From Caprella mutica (lineage: Eukaryota > Arthropoda > Malacostraca > Amphipoda > Caprellidae), in the NCBI GenBank assembly GCA_947561585.1, contig CANNZV010000331.1, positions 1-64,000 on the forward strand: a stretch of DNA of 64,000 nucleotides, given 5' to 3'. The translations under genes and the position numbers were made by a program. Below, in pieces: positions 11,784 through 25,646 of this stretch; positions within the stretch are counted from its first letter, which is position 1, and every line of letters starts with the position of its first letter. The notes under the pieces were generated by a model that saw only the letters and a list, made by a program, of their open reading frames with translations, made no database searches and was not told the DNA's origin.

Positions 11784-13565
11784 CCCATTTTAGACTTGTT
11801 CAGGATTGTTAGAGTTGCACAAACAACTAACGATGATAAATTGTCCATGATTGTTGTTTGAATGTCAAGTACACAAGCAAGAGAGTGTGCCAGTTGTCTG
11901 GATAGTCTTTATATACATTGATTTTGAAAGTTGAACCTCATCAATGGAGAAGTTTCAATAATAATGTCAATTGACTTCTTTTGGATATTTTCGTTAACTC
12001 TTTCCCTTTTAATGGCATCTCCAGTAGCCACGTAATTGTATGCTATTTTAACATGCTAAGCATGATCGAAAATTTCTGCTTCAATTACAGTATGAACTAC
12101 TCTTATTAATATTGTTTAATGATTAACTGTTGATTATCATCATGATTATCATCATAAATATTATTGATCTCAAGACTGTCGTAGCAGATTAATAATTTAA
12201 AGGATGCAAAAAATACGGTTGAACACTGATAGTTTGATCTGTTAAATGGAGTGAATAGAAGAGTTTAAAGTTAGTCAAGTAATGACAGCAAATCTACGGG
12301 AATATCTACCACTTTCCTAGAATTCAATAAGGGAAAAATTGGTTCATATTATTCATAAACAGCCATATAATATATTGATTCATTGAATACTAAAGTAAGT
12401 TCCGAGTAAGATTATCTTGATCTGAATTTCTTTTGATGATTTGCTTCAGTGAACCTTCAAGAATCTTTGAAATAGTTTGGAAATTTCCATGTAAGTTATT
12501 TGGATATTGGACATAGGATCATACCTTTATTATTAAATACCATTATTAATACCTTAATACCTCCATCAAAATTAAAGACCTTTAATAAATATAATCTATG
12601 ACACTTTGATTGAGATTGAAAATACCTAAAAATATCGTAAAATATTCATAAAAAATATGATTATAAAAGTCTGCATAAGTTCAATAATTCATATTAATAA
12701 CGTACAATTAATAATTATTTCATCAAATAAATATAAATTAGATTTTCTGAAAGTTTCAGTGTAGATCACATTTAATAATTAAGAGTTTGTATCTCTATGA
12801 TTATAAAACAATCAAAATTTGTGAAATAATTTTTCATGCAAACGGAATGATTTCCGTTTTTATCGGATTATTGTCAATGATTTTTATTATAAAACATTTC
12901 AATTAAAAAAAAAAGGCTAGTGTGGCCGTTAAAGAATATTTTGAATTCCCTCTTCGAATCCATCAACATAACTTTCTCAATGGAAAAATTCCTGTTTTAC
13001 CGAATTCTATTTACGTAGTTTCTTAGTTTCATTTTACCTTGAGTCAACTTCTCCTTATAAATGTTATGATTTTATATGCATAATTTACGTTTCAATTCTA
13101 TTCACGTACTGCTCAAACGTGAATAATACAAACTAGAGTTATTGAATTTAAAAGTTAAATAAACGTAGGTGAGTAACTTAGATCGTTTAAGCTCCTTACA
13201 GAGCGTTTAAGTTGTCAATTTCCTTTTCGATAAATATGCACTCAGTCTTCAAAGCTATATTTGTTTGCTCTTAAATCATTCATTCTTGTTTGCTGCATAA
13301 ACAGCTTCAAAAAAAAAAAAAAAAGTGGTAACAAATGGTGACAAGTGTGATATAATATTTGAATTGTTTTTTGAGTGATAGCTATTAGTTTGAATGGAAC
13401 ACATGATTTTATATCACAATGTTAACCTAGTGTTTAAGTCAAATGTATTTATTGAAGATAATTAATACTAGGCATGATCCAATTAATGGTAATAACTTTT
13501 AATTGAGTTTAAATTGTAGCAATAATATAAGATAATTATAAACCTGAGGTACTGATATTTTACAG
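11784..13565. other. AT-rich spacer, no gene seen
   Basis: No array, no inverted-repeat element and no coding signal. There is a 17-A run near 13309-13324 without an upstream SINE or LINE body that I can recognise. Confidence 0.55.
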
Positions 13566-13567
13566 TA

Positions 13568-13692
13568 ATTCCCCAGGCATGAATGATATAGTCCTGGAAT
13601 ATTTAGGAATTAATTACCAAGGAATGAAGTATTTATCCCTGAGATATTGAGGTGATATCCCAGGAAATAAATCTTTCTTGCCTGGGATATTA
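13568..13692. mobile_element. Possible short inverted-repeat element
   Basis: TTCCCCAGGCATGAATGATA near the left faces TTTCTTGCCTGGGATATTAT at the right, giving an inverted pair around CCCAGGCA. Further AGGAATTAAT and CCCAGGAAATAA words lie between. It may be a decayed MITE or simply a local hairpin cluster; no target duplication is visible. Confidence 0.35.
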
Positions 13693-14846
13693 TGTAAAAA
13701 TTGAATTTTAACACGATTCTCATTTTTTGAGATTGCTAATTATACAAATTGTCTCAAATCTATAATTCCCTTCATAATTACTTCCGTAGACTTTTTAATC
13801 CTAGGAGTTTGGCTTCGATAATTATTTTAGAAAGAATTTTTAGGCTCGTTAATCATTTTACTGGAGATTCACGTCAAATGTAAGCAGACTCGTGAATTTT
13901 ATCTTTCCGTAATGTGTCTAATAAGAGGATCAATATAGAGTTAAAATACAAATGTAATCATATTTGTTTTGCTAAAGTCAATGCGTGTAGTGACAGACAC
14001 CTTCTTTTCTCTGAAGCTAGTAAATGCTACACAATAATGTGTTTTCACTTCAGCGGAAGCTTCTTAGTTTGAAGAAAAACTGATTTCTAGGTCACCAGAG
14101 GAAACAATTTAAAGCAGAAAGGAGTCGGTGTTGAAAAAGAAAGAAGATTTACATAAGAAATACTGAAATTGAGTTTATTGGTGCAAGGAGTTCTAGAGAC
14201 ATTATCAGATAAGAATATGAATTGATATGAACTGTTTTCTTTTTAATTGTGTTTTTTCGAAATAAACACTTTGAATAATTCTAAATTTCGAATGAATTTT
14301 TTTTCATATTCATTAACCAACTTTTTCAAACAATTATTTACAGCTGACACTGTTAAGAAAATTAAGTTCTATAACATGAATAGCGAATTAAAACTGATAC
14401 ATTTAATCTTTCCTCCATTTAGTATTACATTTGTAACACAAAAGTTAATCTCCCTATAAACGTGAAAGGTTTTTAAAACATTCACTAGATCCATTTAAAG
14501 GTCATGTCATTGTCATTCACTTCAATCATTGATAATAAATTCATTCAGAATTTGCAACATTAATCTTTGTCTAAGTAGCTCTCAATCTTTGACAACAGAA
14601 CAAATGAACGTTAATCCATCATCGAATTTTCTGTTTTGACAGACTGATACGACGGTTATCGACAGGTATTCTCTTTTGTAATTACTCAAACGCTGAAAAA
14701 GCTGAAACTCTTATAACAATGATTTTTACAATAGAAAGTTAACGAGATTTAAAGATAGTTATAAAAATCGGTGTTGTTTTTTAATAGTAAATGTTTTTGC
14801 GTAATGTATGATTCAATTTGGAAAATCACAGTTATCTAATTATATA
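13693..14846. other. AT-rich spacer, no gene seen
   Basis: The frame at 14247-14459 shows no domain. No repeats stand out. Confidence 0.55.
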
Positions 14847-14854
14847 TTATATTC

Positions 14855-15975
14855 GATGCACCGACAATTGGGCCGCGATAATTGTGCCCGCCGACAATTG
14901 GGCTCGAGACAATTGAGCCCAGGACAATTGGGCTCCACGGCAATTGGGCTCCAGACAATTGGGCTCCAAGACAATTGGGCCCCAAGACAATTGGGACCGC
15001 GACCATTGGGCCCCAAAACAAATAAGCCCAGAAAAAATTGCGTAGAAGACACAATAAAGAAAAAAAAAGAGTTACTTTGTTATTACTAGGGAAGTGACAA
15101 AATTATCTTTGAAATATGGTTTATATTCTCTTAAAATGTGTTCATATTTCTTAAATTCGATTGATATACTTTTATAGGTATTTTTAAGAAGTCGTATTAA
15201 CTTAACTCATGTCATATAGATCCAATGTGAAGTGAACATTGTCTGACAAAGACAAATATTAGTAAAAATGGGTAAATTTTAAAGGTTATATATACGTTAC
15301 ATTGAACAGTTGTTGGGATACAATGAGATAATGAGAATAATTCTGTAACAATAATTCATGGAACTCTTCAAATTTGAACACTGAACAGGCTTCAAAACAT
15401 TCACATTAACTTTAGTTCAATTTGTATGTTCCAATAATTCCGGCATGTCTAAATACCCACATTCTTATTTTCTATTGTCTCTTCATCTAAAATAGCTAAA
15501 TTCTTATTTTCCATTGGCCACTTCCTTACTCATTTACGTTACAGGAGTTCACTATATAGAGGTACTGTAACTAGGAAATTTGTTGTTTTCATGACCTATC
15601 TCAGAACAGAAAATTATTGTAGTTTAAAAGAATAATAGTGTTTATTCATGAAAAGAATATGTTCTATTAAAAAATATTTATTTTTCATAATGAGAATATT
15701 TGTTTTCATGTAAGGAATATTCACTATTTCAAATATGATCAAGACTATATTTTTATACAAACTCCAAATTGCCACAACCCTAGTTATTACAGTAGCAAGG
15801 GTCTTAAATTAAGTTAATATAGTAAACTCTGAAAAAATGGGCAAATAGTATAATTGTCTTTTGGCCCAATTGTCGTATGGCCCAATTGTCCTAGGCCCAA
15901 TTGTCAGCGGGTCCAATTGTTGGCGGGCCCAATTGTCGGGGCCTAATAGTCTTGGGCCCAATTGTCGGTTCACGA
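14855..15975 (+). mobile_element. Foldback-like element 2, CAATTGGGCC family, copy A
   Basis: The left array (14855-15015) has about eleven units of 13-15 bp, GACAATTGGGCYCCR. The right array (15862-15975) has about seven inverted units, GGCCCAATTGTC. The tips are GATGCACCGACAATTGGG on the left and, read inward, TCGTGAACCGACAATTGGG on the right. A perfect 8-bp target duplication TTATATTC flanks it (14847-14854 and 15976-15983), so boundaries are exact. The roughly 850-bp core is non-coding and homologous to the core of copy B at 25647-26787 in the opposite orientation. Frames seen across the arrays (14808-15089 and both opposite-strand frames) come from the repeats and are not genes. Confidence 0.92.
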
Positions 15976-15983
15976 TTATATTC

Positions 15984-17864
15984 AAATATTACAAATTTGT
16001 CGACGTATACTTAGATCAATAATGTAATATCAACAAACGTTACAATTAGTAAAATTTCTTTTCGGAAAGGTGGAATTAGTAAACTGTGAACAAATCAATA
16101 TATATAATATTTTCATCAACTTTACCTAGTAAAATGCGTTTTTCAAAAGTGGCTAATATTTTCATTTAAAGCAATACACGACAATTATACATTCTAGTTA
16201 TAAATCTACCTAAATATTCTATCTAATATTTAGTTAATTTTCTTAGTTTATCTCATGAGAGATTTAATAACCTACTTGTCATTCAGTAACTCTTCTCTGT
16301 TGAATCTTACCGTTTACGCAATATACTGCAGTTAGAAACAAGAAAAATATTCTGTTCCATATCGTTCTTTGAAGTTTATCGGCAACACTAAGATCCTCTC
16401 AATGTATTAGGCTGTCTGAAAGTTTGGGTAATGCAAAGAACAACCTGACGTATATTGAGAAATTCCCTTTAACTTCTGACATCCTAATAATCATGAAATG
16501 GTTCCAGGAGAACTGACAGTGAAATTATTGATGCCTGACAGGGAACTACTTCCTACTTTTTAATGATATATTCTTTTATAATATATATCAAATGAGTGGA
16601 AACGAGTATCAACTACATCAATGCTATTGTCTTTGACACCTTATTTCGGTGATGCATATTTGAATACGAATCTCAGTGGCTGCTATAAGAGAAATTATTT
16701 GTAATAAGTAACATATAATAATAATTTTTTTGGCATTATTATTAAACAGATAATAAGTATAAGCTACTTTACTTGAGAGAATGATGAAGAAGAAATTATT
16801 TAAAAAAATCCAATTTATCAAATACTTTACTAATATGCTTTCAAGTACAATATATAAAAAATATATATATATAAGTTGATTATTTTCAGCTCGAATCATT
16901 ATAATAGCATAAAGAAAAGCAAATGGTGTCTCATTCTTCCGAGGATAATCACCAAACCTCGAACATTTTTGACTCTTTCAGGACATTTTTCAGGTTTTGT
17001 GTATCTCATAAAGTGTGGTTAATGGCGTAAAAGATCCTTAGGTTTACTTTGAGAGGAGAGCTAGGGAAGTGAATTACACTGTAACGGTAAGTGGTTTAAT
17101 GAACTCAATCTAATTTATTGAATTAATAGTTTACTGAGTATATTATTCTCTATATGAATTGTTTTTCAAATATATTTACTAAATAAAACAATTACTTAAA
17201 AATTGATTTAACTTAATTTCAAGTACAGCATCAGTAATTTATTCATCACCAAAATATGAATGTCTCAACAGTTTCTTTTACTAGCAATACCATATCAAGC
17301 TAATGAAGACTAAGAGTCCATTTACTCGAGGGAAATTAAATCCTTTGCACCTACGCTAACTAAAGTAAATTACCGTCACATTTGTTCATACCAATTTGTT
17401 CGGATGAAATTAATATGAATCACCAACATAGTCTAGACACTTTAATTAACTTGATGGTGCTATTTCCTCGTGGTCTGAAGGATTAAATTTGATTACAACA
17501 TGTTTCCAAGGTTACAAGATAATGTAATAAATGTATATAATCAACCTCAATTTCCTTTAATAATAGATTTCAATTGCCACACTTTTGTATTCCTGGGTGG
17601 AATAAGATACTTCAAAAATCGAAGGATTTTCCCCATCTTTCGTTAAAAAATTAAATAATTTTTCATAGGAAAGTCTCCAAGAAAATAAATTAATCAGTAA
17701 ATTTTAACCTATTTCTGTGATTTCATTATTGAACAGAATGAACTGAAAATTGAAATGTGAACGCAACTTTTATGAAATATTTAGTTCTTTATTTCTTAGA
17801 ACAATATGATCTTAATTTTTAATTTACATTTTAGCTTATCTGACTTAGGTTTTCAAAATTTATA
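15984..17864. other. AT-rich spacer, no gene seen
   Basis: A short AT run lies at 16858-16873. The minus-strand frame at 16624-16899 is AT-driven and has no domain. Confidence 0.55.
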
Positions 17865-17869
17865 TATAT

Positions 17870-20800
17870 TTTTTAATATTTTAACCCTAATGAGTTCGAA
17901 ATGTTTTTTCTAGGCACATCTTCTATAAATTACATTGTATCTTTCATGTCATTCCTATAAATTTATCTGCCTTTCTTGACTTCGTTCCTACATAAATACC
18001 AAATATATTTTTGTACTTAAAATTTTGATTCTGATTGGGTCACACTCCACTAGTGTTGCAAAGAAAGAAACAGTGTTTTTATGTATGATGTTTTTTTAAA
18101 GATAAACAACGTTTTTTTAATAAAAAAGGGAAATCAGTGTTTTTTTAAGAAAAAGTGTTGTGATATCAACCTGCAACATTGTTATCGATGAAAACAATTC
18201 TTATTTTGTTCCCTCATTTTATAGAGTTTGGCCAGAATACTACTTTGCTCTGCTGTTTTATCATTAAAATCACTAGGAATATTAACTGAAACAGGCAAAG
18301 TATTTTGTTCATAGTTGGAGTCCTGAGACTGTCTTCTTGTACCTGATATAGTGGTAGTGAAGATCTAAAATGGAAATTCTGAATCGAAATCTTCCACTTC
18401 AGGAGTAACATGTAAAGGTCCATCTAGATCAATTTCTTGTGATTGTACTTGATTCTGAGGTTTGAGAACATTTGCATTTTTCTAAGGGAGGCTAAGACTC
18501 TCCAAAAACACTCCCTACCACTACAGTAATATACAGTAATATTTGCGGGATATTTGCGTGAAACTTTCGATGCAGAGCTAAAAACTTATTTCCCTGTTTA
18601 TTGTTTGTACTTCAAATTCTAAATTAGCGAAGATAAATTTACCATTCTTTGAAACTATAAACAGATTAAGTCCATTATCCCCATAAACACCTTCTGAGAT
18701 TGATTCAATCGAACTTGAATGTTCATCAATTGATCTTCAATTGGTTAAATTAATCCAAGAGCATCCTTAAATCGTGGTGAAGAGTCTTGAGATGTATCTA
18801 AACCAACTCCAAGATTCAAGCAAATGAATCACTATTTTCATGATGATAAAACAATAAATCATAAAATGTTGCAAAATACACTAACAAATTATTAAGCAAA
18901 GAATCAAAAATACTTGAGTAAATTTTGACTAAAACACTTGAAAAATAATTTTTATGAATATATATAGAGCAATCTTGTATAATATTAATACAAAAAGTTT
19001 TCTAAAAAAGAAAACAGTATTTCCGATAAAGAGAAAACTTTTTAGGCTTTTCTTTATTGGGCGATGTTACTTTTTAATATAAAAACACGTTTTGAACAAA
19101 TAAAATAAATGTTTTTATTAATGATTGCATCACTACACTTCACTCAATCACAGCTCTGCCCTCTCAGTTACCAATGTCTTATATACTTTTGTATTTCTTT
19201 CTTCTTATATGTTCAATATTTTTAATAGAAATTTGGTACACATTGGTTTAGTGCATATACTAACGATTTGCAAGGAATACAGTACCGTAGATTTATATAT
19301 AAAGTCAAGAGCTTTTTTAACACAAAGTTAATCATTCCAGTTCATCCTGACAGTCAAACTCATTAGGATTAAAAGTAATAGCCAAATACACGTATAAAAT
19401 GTTCATACATTTTGGATAACACTGAATTGCAAGTATATCACAGTTTGAATGTTCACATTCTGTCAAGAAATTCCTATTCAATCGAATTAAGTTATTGTTG
19501 CAGACAAAGTTGAGGGAATATTTCAGAACAATTTGTGCAAAACGTATGACATATTATTATTTTTATATTAACAATTTAAGTATTTTCACGTATTTTTGTA
19601 ACATTATTAATGTACTTCAGTTACCATTTATTAGTATTTTATGAGTAATGTATATTGTATTTGCACATACATTCTATAGTATTAATATTCCCATCATGGG
19701 CAATAAGCATATAATATGAACCATATATCAGAATATAGAATATCTAACTCACATACCTTTTCCTTTATTCATAGTTATCATGCATGTTTAATATTCGCTA
19801 AGCCAATAAAGATCATACATCTAAATAATGATAGTCATTGGACATTGCGATCTATTCAATGATGATGTTAATAACATGTAATGAAAACTTTACATGGATC
19901 GATATAATAAAGGTTTTCAATTGAATTTGATAGAAGTTAATAGCATTGAATTCAAAATGATATTAATATTTAATAATTAATAAAAAAGTCATTTCATGAA
20001 TAAAGTCACTCATCACCATTGGGTGAAAAGGTTCATGGATGCAGAAAAGCTACTCCGTGAATAAAGTTACTTACCAAAAATGGGATGAAAAAAACACCAT
20101 AAATGTATTCATTGATGGAAGAGGAAAATGAAGAAATGATAATAAATGAAGTTTATATAACCTATTCACGCAAAATCTAAGACATCGTTTAGAAAATGAA
20201 CATGCACCGTGATACTAACTATTGAGAATGTACCGTATTATCTTCACCTCTGAATCACTCCAAGCAAACTCAGACAAGTGAGGAGAACTTCAGCCACAAA
20301 CTGATGGAACTCAAACCTAACTTAGTTACTTTAGACTGAAATTGCTAACTAGCCCACTGCTTCAAAGTTGCTAACTAGCGTACAATGCTCTACTATTGCT
20401 TGATATTCATGTATCTCGATAATGAGAATTAAGTTCTTCGATTCATCTCATATTGAACATTATTTGATATCCATTTTGTATTTAACTTGACTATCAGAAT
20501 GTATAGGAAGATTTGACTGAGTGTTTAAAATACACATGTCTTAATTATAAACCTGATGTACTGTATTTTTAACAATTTGTTATTATATATGCTAAACTAA
20601 TGTGTACCAAATGTCAAGTAAAAGTATCGAACATATAAGGGAAAATAAATACATAGGTATGAAAGACATTGGCAACTGAGAGAGCAGAGCTGTGATTGGG
20701 TGGAATGTGACCCAATAACAGTTCGTATATGTGTTTGTTCTCCATGAAAACAACGTGGACAGTAGTGTGTTTAGAACACATTACAATCAATTTATAATTC

Positions 20801-20990
20801 ACGTAATTTACGCTGATTTACACCGATACGTAAATATTTTTAACTTTTATATACAAAAATATATATGGTATTTATGTAGGAACAAAGCCGAGAAAGGCCG
20901 ATAAATTTGAAGGAATGACATGAAAGATATGAAGTAATTTAAAAAGTATGTGCTTAAAAACACACGTCAAACACATTAGGGTTAATGTAT
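17870..20990. mobile_element. Long inverted-repeat element carrying a hAT-like insertion
   Basis: The left arm (17876-18050 continuing at 19136-19260) matches the reverse complement of the right arm (20585-20990). Shared words include TTAACCCTAATG, TCTTTCATGTCATTCC, TTCCTACATAAATACCA, GATTGGGTCACAC/TTCCAC and AATCACAGCTCTGC. The right arm keeps about 140 bp (roughly 20715-20850) missing from the left. The interior (19260-20585) is AT-rich without a recognised protein. Translated pieces of both arms share NHSSALSV.NV....VF, which may be a relic of a coding segment of unknown type. The outer boundaries are approximate. Confidence 0.7.
18051..19135. mobile_element. hAT-like non-autonomous element inserted in an inverted-repeat arm
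   Basis: The ends are TAGTGTTGCAAAGAAAG on the left and, read inward, TAGTGATGCAATCATTA on the right, matching the hAT-type YAGNGNTGCAA terminus. The flanks CACTCCAC (18043-18050) and CACTTCAC (19136-19143) form an 8-bp target duplication with one mismatch. The other arm of the host element keeps the uninterrupted sequence (TCACATTCCACCCAATCACA in reverse complement), an empty-site comparison that confirms the insertion. The interior is AT- and homopolymer-rich, and I recognise no transposase; the minus-strand frame at 18214-18423 has no visible domain. Confidence 0.82.
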
Positions 20991-21179
20991 AATATTTAGA
21001 TCAAAAATTATAACCCTTTATATTGTATATTATGAATTCTTTTATATTCTATTTTTCATCTATTCATAATATATACTCAACTTTTATATTTATAATTATT
21101 TTGAAGTATTTAATTCTGAATGAAATAAATTCGTCCATAACATGTACAGAATGTATTTTATGCCTTAGCCAGCTGTGAT

Positions 21180-22516
21180 ATGCCTTCATCGTTCTCCACA
21201 ACACCACATTAATGTGTTCCTGGTCTTGTAAAGCTAATTCTCCATTATTCTACCTGGCATCACATTACTGTGTTTCTGGTCCTATGAACTAATACTTCAT
21301 TATTCTACCTGGCATCACATTTCTGTGTTTCTGGTCCTATAAACTAATACTTCATTATTCTACCAAGCATCACATTACTGTGTTTCTGGTCCTATAAACT
21401 AATACTTCATTATTTTACCTAGCATCACATTACTGTGTTCCTGGTCCTGTAAAACTAATACTTCATTATTCTACCTAGCATCACATTACTGTGTTTCTGG
21501 TCCTATAAACTAATACTTCATTATTTTACCTAGCATCACATTAATGTATTCCTGGTCCTGTAAAACTAATACTTCATTATTCTACCTAGCATCACATTAC
21601 TGTGTTTCTGGTCCTATAAACTAATACTTCATTATTTTACCTAGCATCACATTAATGTGTTCCTGGTCCTGTAAAACTAATACTTCATTATTCTACCTAG
21701 CATCACATTACTGTGTTTCTGGTCCTGTAAAACTAATACTTCATTATTCTACCTAGCATCACATTACTGTGTTTCTGGTCCTATAAACTAATACTTCATT
21801 ATTTTACCTAGCATCACATTACTGTGTTCCTGGTCCTGTAAAACTAATACTTCATTATTCTACCTAGCATCACATTACTGTGTTTCTGGTCCTATAAACT
21901 AATACTTCATTATTTTACCTAGCATCACATTACTGTGTTCCTGGTCCTGTAAAACTAATACTTCATTATTCTACCTAGCATCACATTACTGTGTTTCTGG
22001 TCCTGTAATACTAATACTTCATTATTCTACCTGGCATCACATTACTGTGTTTCTGGTCCTATAAACTAATACTTCATTATTTTACCTAGCATCACATTAC
22101 TGTGTTCCTGGTCCTGTAAAACTAATACTTCATTATTCTACCTAGCATCACATTACTGTGTTTCTGGTCCTATAAACTAATACTTCATTATTCTACCTAG
22201 CATCACATTACTGTGTTCCTGGTCCTGTAAAACTAATACTTCATTATTCTACCTAGCATCACATTACTGTGTTTCTGGTCCTATAAACTAATACTTCATT
22301 ATTTTACCTAGCATCACATTAATGTGTTCCTGGTCCTGTAAAACTAATACTTCATTATTCTACCAAGCATCACATTACTGTGTTTCTGGTCCTATAAACT
22401 AATACTTCATTATTTTACCTAGCATCACATTACTGTGTTCCTGGTCCTGTAAAACTAATACTTCATTATTCTACCTAGCATCACATTACTGTGTTTCTGG
22501 TCCTATAAAACTAATG
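21180..22516. repeat. 55/56-bp minisatellite with 111-bp higher-order unit
   Basis: About 24 copies of CTAGCATCACATTACTGTGT followed by TYCTGGTCCTRTAAA and ACTAATACTTCATTATTYTAC. Two monomer types alternate through much of the array: a 56-bp form with TTCCTGGTCCTGTAAAACT and a 55-bp form with TTTCTGGTCCTATAAACT. For example AGCATCACA starts at 21421, 21477 and 21532. The result is a 111-bp dimer, broken in places by same-type neighbours. The first copies, near 21180-21300, are the most diverged. Confidence 0.96.
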
Positions 22517-24020
22517 TCATCTCATTCCACGCAACTGCTACCCTTTAAAAGAGACACTGAAGGGAAGCAAAGATCTTACTAGTCGATAGGATAATTTATT
22601 CATAGGCTCGTCCTCATCACCTCTCATTTTCTCATCAAATAAAGGCTACTTGCGGCACTGAATTCACATCGGAGAAATTTGAAGAATGAATATAAAAATA
22701 ACCGAAGTTTTATAGTTCTTATTCTATATGAACTATAAGAACGATGTAAAAATAATGATTAAATTTATTCAATCAATCTTACTTAAGATTTGTTTTTTAT
22801 GCATTAAAGTAAAAGTTTTTAAATTTAAATTATTAATTGGATATAGTAGTACACATATTTTTGAATTGGTTTGTTCTAAAACTCATCTTTAAAAAATTGG
22901 AATAAATTGTTTCACATTATTTTTTCTTGCAAAAATAGTCACACGAAATCAACGTACTGTGAATTAATTAAGTAATCTTTAAATTATTCTACTGCAGAGA
23001 AAATGAAATGCCAAGAACACTCCCTAATGTCATCCCATTTCCTTCGGTATCATGTAAATTAAATATAAAAAACATCATGAAATTATACAATTCTGTGTGA
23101 AGAATTTAAATTAGACTCGATAAATAATTTACAGTCAGTTTTTTTTCTCTACATTTTATTACGCAATGTATATAAATTTGTATTGACCGAATATTACGAA
23201 GAAGATCTTACAAACATTTGAATTAATACTTTGGCACTGAATAATACGTCAAATGTGGATAGTAATAATAAATGTTTTATTATCTAAAATGTCTTTGCTG
23301 ATAAGATGAATAGTTAAATTCCTAAAAATTTCATAATTGAGTATATCTAACTTAAAATACTGTCTGTACTATCTGACTATTGAAATATGTTTAATAATCA
23401 AAAGCTTTACAAATATACATGATTATTGATTTCTTTGAACTATCCAATGAACTGTGGATTGATAACAATTGTACGACAGAATATCTAAACATCAATTAAT
23501 AATAATTATTCCATACACATATAAATATATTATCTTCAGCTTCGTAAATGTAAAATTCAATGATTTTTCAGGTAATTACAAGCATTCCATTGTAATACCA
23601 ACATTCCACTATATCTTCACTGAGTGTCGTTGTCATCAAATGGTCTCAGAGTAAGAAAATACACACGAGGGAACATCTCAAATATCTGAGAATGAAAACA
23701 AACCAAAAACACTTGAGTTGATAGGCTTCGAATTACTTGATTCGTATTATGACTTCCACGATGAGTTCTGCACCACTTCATCTCTTATCCTATTTACTTA
23801 CTTAATTGAAATCAATAACAAGTGTTTGTGTTTTAATTTATATGTTCCAGTTATGTTTACTAGCTGATAATAGGATTGAAATAGAATGATGGGTTGTATA
23901 AATGTACACGAGATGTAAAGCCATTTCTATTTCTTTAAATTACATAAAAATCATATCGTTTTCTTGACTGAGCGATATTTTGAAGATATATCAATATTTT
24001 ATTCTAGATTGACTTATCAT
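22517..24020. other. AT-rich spacer, no gene seen
   Basis: No repeat or domain-bearing frame. The frame at 23469-23654 has no supporting evidence. Confidence 0.55.
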
Positions 24021-24024
24021 TTAA

Positions 24025-24468
24025 CCCTAGTAACCTAGCCCTCAGAAGTTTGGTCAATAATCTAACCGCTGGTGCGGGTGCACCGGTCCTAACTAAAACT
24101 CATATTCAATCTTAACCAATTGACTTTTCGATAAATTTTAATTTGATAGCTACACTTCCATTGGTAAATGCCAAAGAATTATATTTAAAAAAAAATAATG
24201 ACAAACAATGATAAGAAACAAAGATTTCTAGGTATTTTGTATGGGTGGGGCAAATATTCTTGCACATCAAAGTAAGCCGCTAAGGGATACAGTTAACTGA
24301 TAATAATGAGACACACCCTATCTCTGATGCACCCCTAATATATTTGAATATATGCCCATAATGTGAATATCGTGAAAAAGTAAAAGTTATGAAAGAAAAG
24401 CTTCTAAATCGGTTTAAATTTATATTATTGACGACTGTCGCATCGTTGCCAGCGGCTAGGTTATTGGG
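24025..24468. mobile_element. piggyBac-like MITE, CCCTAGTAACC family, copy 1
   Basis: The left end is TTAA (24021-24024) followed by CCCTAGTAACCTAGCCCTCA. The right end reads inward CCCAATAACCTAGCCGCTGG. CCC tips beside a TTAA target are typical of the piggyBac superfamily. The right flank is ATTA rather than TTAA, so that side has decayed. No transposase is seen. A related copy is at 56962-57496. Confidence 0.6.
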
Positions 24469-25638
24469 ATTATTAGAATTGAATAAATTGGATATTTGGA
24501 AAATATAATTCCTCATACAAATTATGGGAAATTATATGTATACTTTGTAATTTGATGTTATTACCAAATCAAATTTAAGCATGACCAAATCTTAAATGTG
24601 ATATATAATGATATTCTTCTAGTTATTGATCATACATATATGCAAAACTAATTTTTATAAAATTTAAGTATCCATCAACTGACTAGAAAAAAGATGTCTT
24701 CGAATGAAAATTAATTCTTTTGTTAAGAAATTGTGAACTTGAAGACGAATCAGATTTTTCCCATTGGAGAAGAGATGTCATTTATCACCGAAATTGTCAC
24801 ATAAATTTCTTTGCGATGTGATAACCATAAAAAGTAATAAGTGAAGAGACTTTTATTTCTATGAGAGAAATAGAACTAAGTATTTAAGAATAGAGATGAA
24901 TGAAGAGAAGGTAATAAAATCACAATGTAAATAATCAATAAATATAAATAATATTATAATATTAAACGTATACTATAAAAAAAGTTCTACTGATCTGTAT
25001 TATATCATCACTTAAGTGAATTAAATAATCATCATATTGCTAAATTGAGCGAAATAATTTAATGGTTTATAGTGTATATTTTTTAATGCGTGGATGTGCA
25101 TAACAACAAGCCACCTTTTGTACATTGTTACTAAGGGATTTAAAGAGATATTAAAGTCAAAATCAAACGATCGCAAAATTGGTTTTAAATCAGTTCAGAA
25201 TATTTAATTATGTAATGCATGAATGCTCGATTATTTTCTAAATGTTCATTTAGAAAGGATATTATAAATTAGCGACACCTAGCGGAAGCACTTACACTCA
25301 TTAGTATGTACGTGAGTATATTTGTTGTTTTCATATTAATTTATGTATGCAGTAATCAAGCTTTGTTTGCGTCGAAATGTTTAAAAGATTATTTGAATTG
25401 GTAGACAAGAAGGCATAGTTTTAAAGATAAAGCCATCTCTTCTCTTGGACGTAACAATCTAGATAGAAACTTCTCTCAATTGGTTTGTTTACCAGATTGC
25501 GCCACTGATTGCGGCGCCATCTACCGTTATTATTTTGTAAAAATATGATATAATTCCATTAATAGATTTTATTGAACTTTACAATTCAACACGAATATTT
25601 TTTTCCTACTAAGCAATCGTTTAACAATAAAATTGTTA
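24469..25638. other. AT-rich spacer, no gene seen
   Basis: The words GACACCTAGCGGAAGC (about 25274) and GCGCCATCTACCG (about 25514) are common in insect repeats but do not outline an element here. Confidence 0.5.
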
Positions 25639-25646
25639 TAATAAAA

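Noticed and set aside
13309..13324. A-run as a SINE or LINE tail
   Set aside because: No upstream tRNA-like or LINE-like body and no flanking duplication were seen.
14808..15089. Overlapping frames on both strands across the CAATTGGG array (also at 25569-26010 and 26618-26948)
   Set aside because: Array units of 13-15 bp without stops keep several frames open by chance; frames on both strands are equally long.
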